From JAKOQB01 sp036824465 (GTDB lineage: Bacteria > Pseudomonadota > Gammaproteobacteria > Burkholderiales > Burkholderiaceae_F), in contig DAITAC010000008.1 in assembly GCA_036824465.1 (NCBI GenBank), forward strand, positions 1-64,000: a stretch of DNA of 64,000 nucleotides. Direction: 5' to 3'. Numbering within the stretch: position 1 is the stretch's first letter; each line of letters starts with the position of its first letter. A program made the translations under genes and the position numbers. Below the pieces are notes generated by a model. The model was not told the origin of the DNA. It saw nothing but the letters and a program-made list of their open reading frames with translations, and ran no database searches. Below are positions 60,801 through 64,000 of this stretch, piece by piece.

Positions 60801-63542
60801 CTCGTCCGATTCGTTGAGGAACACCGAATACAGGCCATGACTGATCGCGATCGGGCCGATGCGCTTGATTTCGTCGCCGGCAATCGGCTCGGGCGCAACA
60901 GCGACCGGTTCTTCGGCCGGCGCGGGCGCGACCGGGATTTCGAACTCGAACTCAGGCACGTCAACGACGTAGTGCTCGGTTTCCTCGTCGGTGACCACTG
61001 GTTCCGCGGCTGACTCGACCACCGCTGTCTGGGCCGGTTGCAGGTCAATGCCGGCTGCCGAGAACGCGCCGCCTTCGCGCACGCGATTGGCCGCCTGCAC
61101 CAGGGCGTCGCTGTCGATTGCAGCGTTCGCATTGGCCCCAATTTCATTGATCCAACGCCGCATCAGTGCACGCGCGGTCGATGCGAGCTGAATCAGATCG
61201 TCGGTGGCGGCGCGCTCCTGCGACAACCATAGATTGAAACACTGCTCAATCGACCACGCGCCTTCGCCAAAGCTCTTCAGTCCGACCATTCGGCTCGAAC
61301 CCTTCAGCGTGTGGAACGCGCGGCGCGTGGTCGTCATCGTTGCCTGATCGGCGGGTGTCGCCGCGAGCTTTTCGAGCTGCGCGTCAATCGTATCGAGGAC
61401 CTCATTGGCTTCTTCGACGAAGATTCCGAGCAGTTCGGCGTCAGCCGCAGCTTCGGACACCGGCAAAGGTGCCGGGGTTGGCGCCGGCGCGGCGGCAGGC
61501 GGGGGCGCGAAGATCTGCTGCAGTTCCGCCACCGAGTTCGCGTTGCGCACTTCATGCAGCAGCTTGACCAGGACGGTGGCCCGTGCAATACGCTGCTTCA
61601 GTGCATCGTCGTCGAGCAGGTCAGCATCGTTCGACAGTTGCGGCAGCACCTGGTCGAATTCGCGCAATGCGGCTTTGTCGCCCGCGGCCAGGCGCTCGGC
61701 GAGCGCATGCGCCAGCTCGATGTGACGCCGCGTGGCGGTTTCGACGTTTTCACTTGCGGAGCCTCCCATCCGGGTGATCGGCCCCATCTCATCTTCGCGT
61801 ACGGCGGCGCCTTCGTCGATCTGCGCGAGGGCGAGATCGGCCGAGAACACGCCCGCGTCAGCATCCCAGCGGAACATGCCGCGCGGCCGGTCCACCTCCT
61901 GGCCCAGCGTTTCGACGAAGAATCCGACCGCACCCAGGTTGCTGGCGAGGCGGACGAATTCGTGCTGGCTCGGGACGGTGCTTGGCTGCGCAAAGTGCTC
62001 GATGGTGCGCTGCGCATCGCGCAGCGCCGCCACCGGATCGTCGTGACCCAGCAGGGCCAACACGCCGGCGATCTGGTCGAGCATCGGCGGCGTGGCAGCC
62101 AGTTCGGCGCGCTCGGTCGGCTGCCGGAAAAAACGATCGAGCCGCTGTTCGACTTCACGCAGCGTGGCCTGCGTCTCGGCCACGACCGTGCTCATCGTGA
62201 GCTTGTCCTGTGCCTTGCGCGCCAGCTCGGTGAGCCACGGCCCGAGGTCCGGCAGCGGCCGCGAATTGCGCGCTGCCATCAACCGATCGGCGACGGCGCG
62301 CGCGCGCGGCTCAAACTGCGGCTCGGTATGCGGAAATTCATCGATCCCAAGATCGACGAACAACAGCGCCGAGGCAATCTCGATGCCGAGTGTTTCCCGC
62401 ACGGACGCGGACAGCGAGCCCAGATCGCCGGCCAGCGAACCGATCGTTTCAAGCACGATGTCAATGGCGTGTGCGCCAATGCGACTGGCCGCTTTGCGTG
62501 CAATCTGAATCTCCTGCACGAACGTGGACGCATCGTTCGCCAGTCCGCCCGCCAGTGGGCTCCAGTGCGCTTTCGCCTGGTTCAGTGCTTCCTTCAGTGC
62601 GCGCAACTGATCCGGATCGATTGACGTCAGCGTCGCACGCTCGAAGTCGGGCGGGATCAGCGCGTCAAGTCCATACAGCCGCTTGGTCTCGGCCACGCGC
62701 GGCTCGCCGGGCTGGGCGCGACCGACGTAGTAAAGCGTGTCGATCATCAGGCGCTCGGCGACGGCGCTGCCGCCTTCGATCACGCGCCGCAACTGCAGAT
62801 TCAGGCGCGCCAGCACGCGCTTCAGGTCAACATCGATCGGCAGATGATCGGCGGCGAGCGCGTCCATCATGCCGCGCACGACCCACCAGAAGCTGCGCGC
62901 CAGTCCGCGCTGCGGCAGGTTCTCCAGGTCAAGAAGCGCGTCGCGCATCATGCCGCGCGCATCCGCATCGTTCGGGTTGCGCAGGAAGCCGAGCAGGCCG
63001 CCTTCAAAATGGACGCGGCGCACGCGCAACTGGTCCGGAGTCATTGGCCGGATGCTGACGCCGTGAAACGCTGGCCGTCGCGATAGATCGGGAAATATCA
63101 GGTCCGCGGCATGCACGCGCGGCGCCTGCGACAGCACGAGGATCTCGCGGTAGTAGGGAAAAAGGCGAATTGGCTGATTGGGGCGTCCTGCCAGCATGGC
63201 CTCAAGATAGGCGACCACCGCTGACAGCGTCGATTCGACCGACCGCACCGCAGCCGGAAGGCACTCGCGCGGTTCGGTTTCCCACCGACGCAGCAGTTGT
63301 TCGACCGCGTCCAGCACCTGCACGACGCCACGCAGGTTGAGCACCTGCAGTGCGCCGTTGGCCTGGTGAACTTGCGCACGCGCGCCGCGCAGCGCTTCAA
63401 CGTCGTGCTTGGTTCCCAGGAAAGTCTGCACGCCGACCGTGGCCTGGCCGAGCGCGGTGCGGATTTCCCCGAGCACCCACGCGAGTGGCGCGACATCGGG
63501 AGCTGCTTCGGCGATCTGATTTGGATCCAGGGTCTCGGTCAT
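57825..63542 (-). CDS. PilL/ChpA-type multi-Hpt chemosensory hybrid histidine kinase
   Basis: A 1905-residue cytoplasmic CheA-like kinase for type IV pilus control. Intact Hpt domains lie near residue 744 (FHTLKGSSRMVG) and 1183 (MHTVKGSARMAG). Two more Hpt-like modules look degenerate: near 60 (VHQANGALQVLNL) and near 942 (RAHSLAGITATVG). Proline/alanine/glutamate linkers separate them. The dimer helix precedes an HATPase (HLVRNAIVHG about 1481, IADDGAGLDLERI, GRGVGMDVVR), a CheW domain (about 1620-1745) and a C-terminal receiver (VVDDSLTVRR; phospho-acceptor Asp about 1829 in LVDIEMPRMDG; Lys in YLGKPYQ). The MCP-like gene lies 13 bp upstream. Confidence 0.95.
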   Translation of the reverse strand: MTETLDPNQIAEAAPDVAPLAWVLGEIRTALGQATVGVQTFLGTKHDVEALRGARAQVHQANGALQVLNLRGVVQVLDAVEQLLRRWETEPRECLPAAVRSVESTLSAVVAYLEAMLAGRPNQPIRLFPYYREILVLSQAPRVHAADLIFPDLSRRPAFHGVSIRPMTPDQLRVRRVHFEGGLLGFLRNPNDADARGMMRDALLDLENLPQRGLARSFWWVVRGMMDALAADHLPIDVDLKRVLARLNLQLRRVIEGGSAVAERLMIDTLYYVGRAQPGEPRVAETKRLYGLDALIPPDFERATLTSIDPDQLRALKEALNQAKAHWSPLAGGLANDASTFVQEIQIARKAASRIGAHAIDIVLETIGSLAGDLGSLSASVRETLGIEIASALLFVDLGIDEFPHTEPQFEPRARAVADRLMAARNSRPLPDLGPWLTELARKAQDKLTMSTVVAETQATLREVEQRLDRFFRQPTERAELAATPPMLDQIAGVLALLGHDDPVAALRDAQRTIEHFAQPSTVPSQHEFVRLASNLGAVGFFVETLGQEVDRPRGMFRWDADAGVFSADLALAQIDEGAAVREDEMGPITRMGGSASENVETATRRHIELAHALAERLAAGDKAALREFDQVLPQLSNDADLLDDDALKQRIARATVLVKLLHEVRNANSVAELQQIFAPPPAAAPAPTPAPLPVSEAAADAELLGIFVEEANEVLDTIDAQLEKLAATPADQATMTTTRRAFHTLKGSSRMVGLKSFGEGAWSIEQCFNLWLSQERAATDDLIQLASTARALMRRWINEIGANANAAIDSDALVQAANRVREGGAFSAAGIDLQPAQTAVVESAAEPVVTDEETEHYVVDVPEFEFEIPVAPAPAEEPVAVAPEPIAGDEIKRIGPIAISHGLYSVFLNESDECIRTLAQDVSEWRYEPQRPASEQATRRAHSLAGITATVGIEPVLEIVDPFDDLMHELSGDAPVHVTLAPSQFDTLERVIERMRGMLHQFAAGLYPDAAPLEAAAVQELLSVVRAQTALHMPAIDSEEALLAEESLAPDEPLRAVEPSSAVTEPVVETQRPVEITASEPRVVEPVAPTSGDVAPSSETSEPIAESAAAETAALLGQIASAAPREEAKPVAPAVRDELDVDLLPVFLAEGGDLLPAIGAQLRALAARPNDRDVARGLMRQMHTVKGSARMAGAMRLGEVVHDMETRIEASMHLADVPPQLIEDLHVAYDRAMSLFEGLQSGKEAALAATPAAPETKPLIETAELHREPLATEEIATTMAALPAAQTATYIRVRADVLDKLVDHAGEVSIARAKLENEVTTLRGGIVDLTENIQRLRSQLREVEIQADAQIQARSDQLSRESAAFDPLEYDRYTRLQELTRMLRESVEDVAMVQSNMLKGLQMADADLTSQGRLTRELQQQLMRVRLVTFANVSERLYRVARQAAKETDKRVNLDIRGANTEIDRGVLEKMSGPFEHLVRNAIVHGLETPSQRRAAGKPETGELKIDVRQEANEIIVVIADDGAGLDLERIRTHAIEKELIAPDQPVSERELMELIFAPGFSTATEVTELAGRGVGMDVVRSELGSLGGRIAVSTEAGRGSRFTLYLPLTLAVTQAVLAKIGPRRYAVPSGMVEQVLRFRPSELRRSIGEGMLEITEVGPIVLRPLAQLLGAEITLAHVKQIPVIVLKSGADRLAIAVDDVSNNQEIVVKNVGPSLSRLAGMLGATILGNGEIVLIINPVQLIMRAPEPPTLADAHFAPTVDEGGAEGAAESAVSGPAQVMVVDDSLTVRRVTQRLLERHGYEVLQAKDGVDALRQLQDQLPDLMLVDIEMPRMDGFDLTRNVRGNPATRDIPIIMITSRTAEKHRRLAFDIGVNEYLGKPYQEDELIALLRRYLAERAQHVPA

Positions 63543-63555
63543 GGCGACTCCCTGC

Positions 63556-64000
63556 CTACGAAACGCGGAAGCGCGCGACTGAGGCTTTCAGTTCACGCGC
63601 CAGTGTGGCGAGCTGTCCAATCGACTGCGCCGCCTGGCGCGTACCTTGCGAAGTCTGCTCGGTGACCGCGAGGATCTTTTCAATCGAAACGGCAACGCCG
63701 CTGGCCGATTGCGCCTGTTCGCCGGTCGTGCCGGCCACACGGTCGATCAGTTCCGCCACCTGCCGCGACACGCGTCCGATTTCTGCGAGCGAGGTGCCGG
63801 CTGCGTCGGACAGCTTGGTGCCTTCGACCACGCCCTGCGTGCTCTTCTCCATCGCGGTCACCGCGTCCTGTGTGTCGGTCTGGATCGTGCGGATCAATGC
63901 GCCGATCTGCTTCGCCGCCTCGGCGGACCGATCCGCAAGGCGTTGCACTTCCTCGGCCACCACGGAAAAACCGCGTCCGGCTTCGCCCGCGGATGCGGCC
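63556..64000 (-). CDS. Methyl-accepting chemotaxis protein, PilJ-like (N-terminus beyond window)
   Basis: The last 148 residues of a receptor. GRGFSVVAEEVQRLADRSAEAAKQI is the hairpin tip that contacts CheW/CheA (in pieces, with the E-V-Q-x-L-A motif), and a long helix returns to RELKASVARFRVS. The sequence extends past the right edge. The PilJ-ChpA order is that of the pil-chp chemosensory operon, so pilG/H/I/J genes are expected outside the window. Confidence 0.92.
   Translation of the reverse strand, partial: AASAGEAGRGFSVVAEEVQRLADRSAEAAKQIGALIRTIQTDTQDAVTAMEKSTQGVVEGTKLSDAAGTSLAEIGRVSRQVAELIDRVAGTTGEQAQSASGVAVSIEKILAVTEQTSQGTRQAAQSIGQLATLARELKASVARFRVS

Overview
The window is GC-rich (roughly 65%) chromosomal DNA from a betaproteobacterium, most likely of the order Burkholderiales or a close relative. 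The support is gene content and order: rplM-rpsI followed by a DUF6776-type membrane protein, bactofilin, erpA, anmK, tyrS and dtd; glyA-nrdR-ribD-ribE-ribBA-ribH-nusB-thiL-pgpA-pncC; a Bug-type solute-binding protein; two Gram-negative trimeric porins; and a PilL/ChpA-type chemosensor next to a PilJ-like receptor. No rRNA, tRNA, CRISPR array or prophage is visible.

Region 1-12.4 kb is a stress island. It holds a universal stress protein, a CBS-pair protein, a small acidic protein, nicotinate phosphoribosyltransferase facing a divergent PRPP synthetase, an operon of NfeD-type membrane protease, slipin and an APH-like kinase, an ACP/acyl-AMP ligase/PlsC fusion, and archease with the RNA ligase RtcB. 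Five intergenic sites in this island resemble FNR/ANR/DNR boxes. Each lies exactly 31 bp (centre to centre) from a weak -10-like hexamer, the geometry of class II FNR promoters. I infer a low-oxygen or redox-controlled regulon.

Region 12.5-26.2 kb is metabolic and accessory: a CapK/PaaK-like adenylating enzyme, a metallopeptidase lipoprotein, FadD, an RG-rich protein, a glyoxalase-fold protein, a LysE exporter, an EEP-family hydrolase, a secreted protein with an apparent ATC start, an aryl-CoA ligase operon, a Bug protein and a PIN-type toxin-antitoxin pair. A nucleotidyltransferase gene at 21.0-22.0 kb is broken by a 284-bp MITE-like element and by two stop codons.

Region 26.4-32.2 kb has glpK-glpD and two tandem porins with clear terminators. 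Region 32.3-43.9 kb is largely housekeeping (coq7, osmC-like, rplM, rpsI, bactofilin, erpA, anmK, tyrS, dtd, glyA, nrdR). Region 44-45.1 kb has two Hsp20 genes, each behind a sigma-32-like promoter. Region 45.2-53.5 kb is the riboflavin/NusB/thiamine/PgpA cluster with a CPBP protease and an old-yellow-enzyme homologue inside it. Region 53.5-57.6 kb holds a fluoroacetate-dehalogenase-like hydrolase, pyrF-aroG and a DMT transporter. The right end is a 1905-residue multi-Hpt chemosensory kinase and the C-terminus of its receptor.

Two inverted arrays of the heptamer GTCGGGA fill the gaps glyA/nrdR and nusB/thiL. The best candidates for something new are the shared promoter architecture of the stress island, the MITE-like element, and the heptamer arrays that abut start codons.
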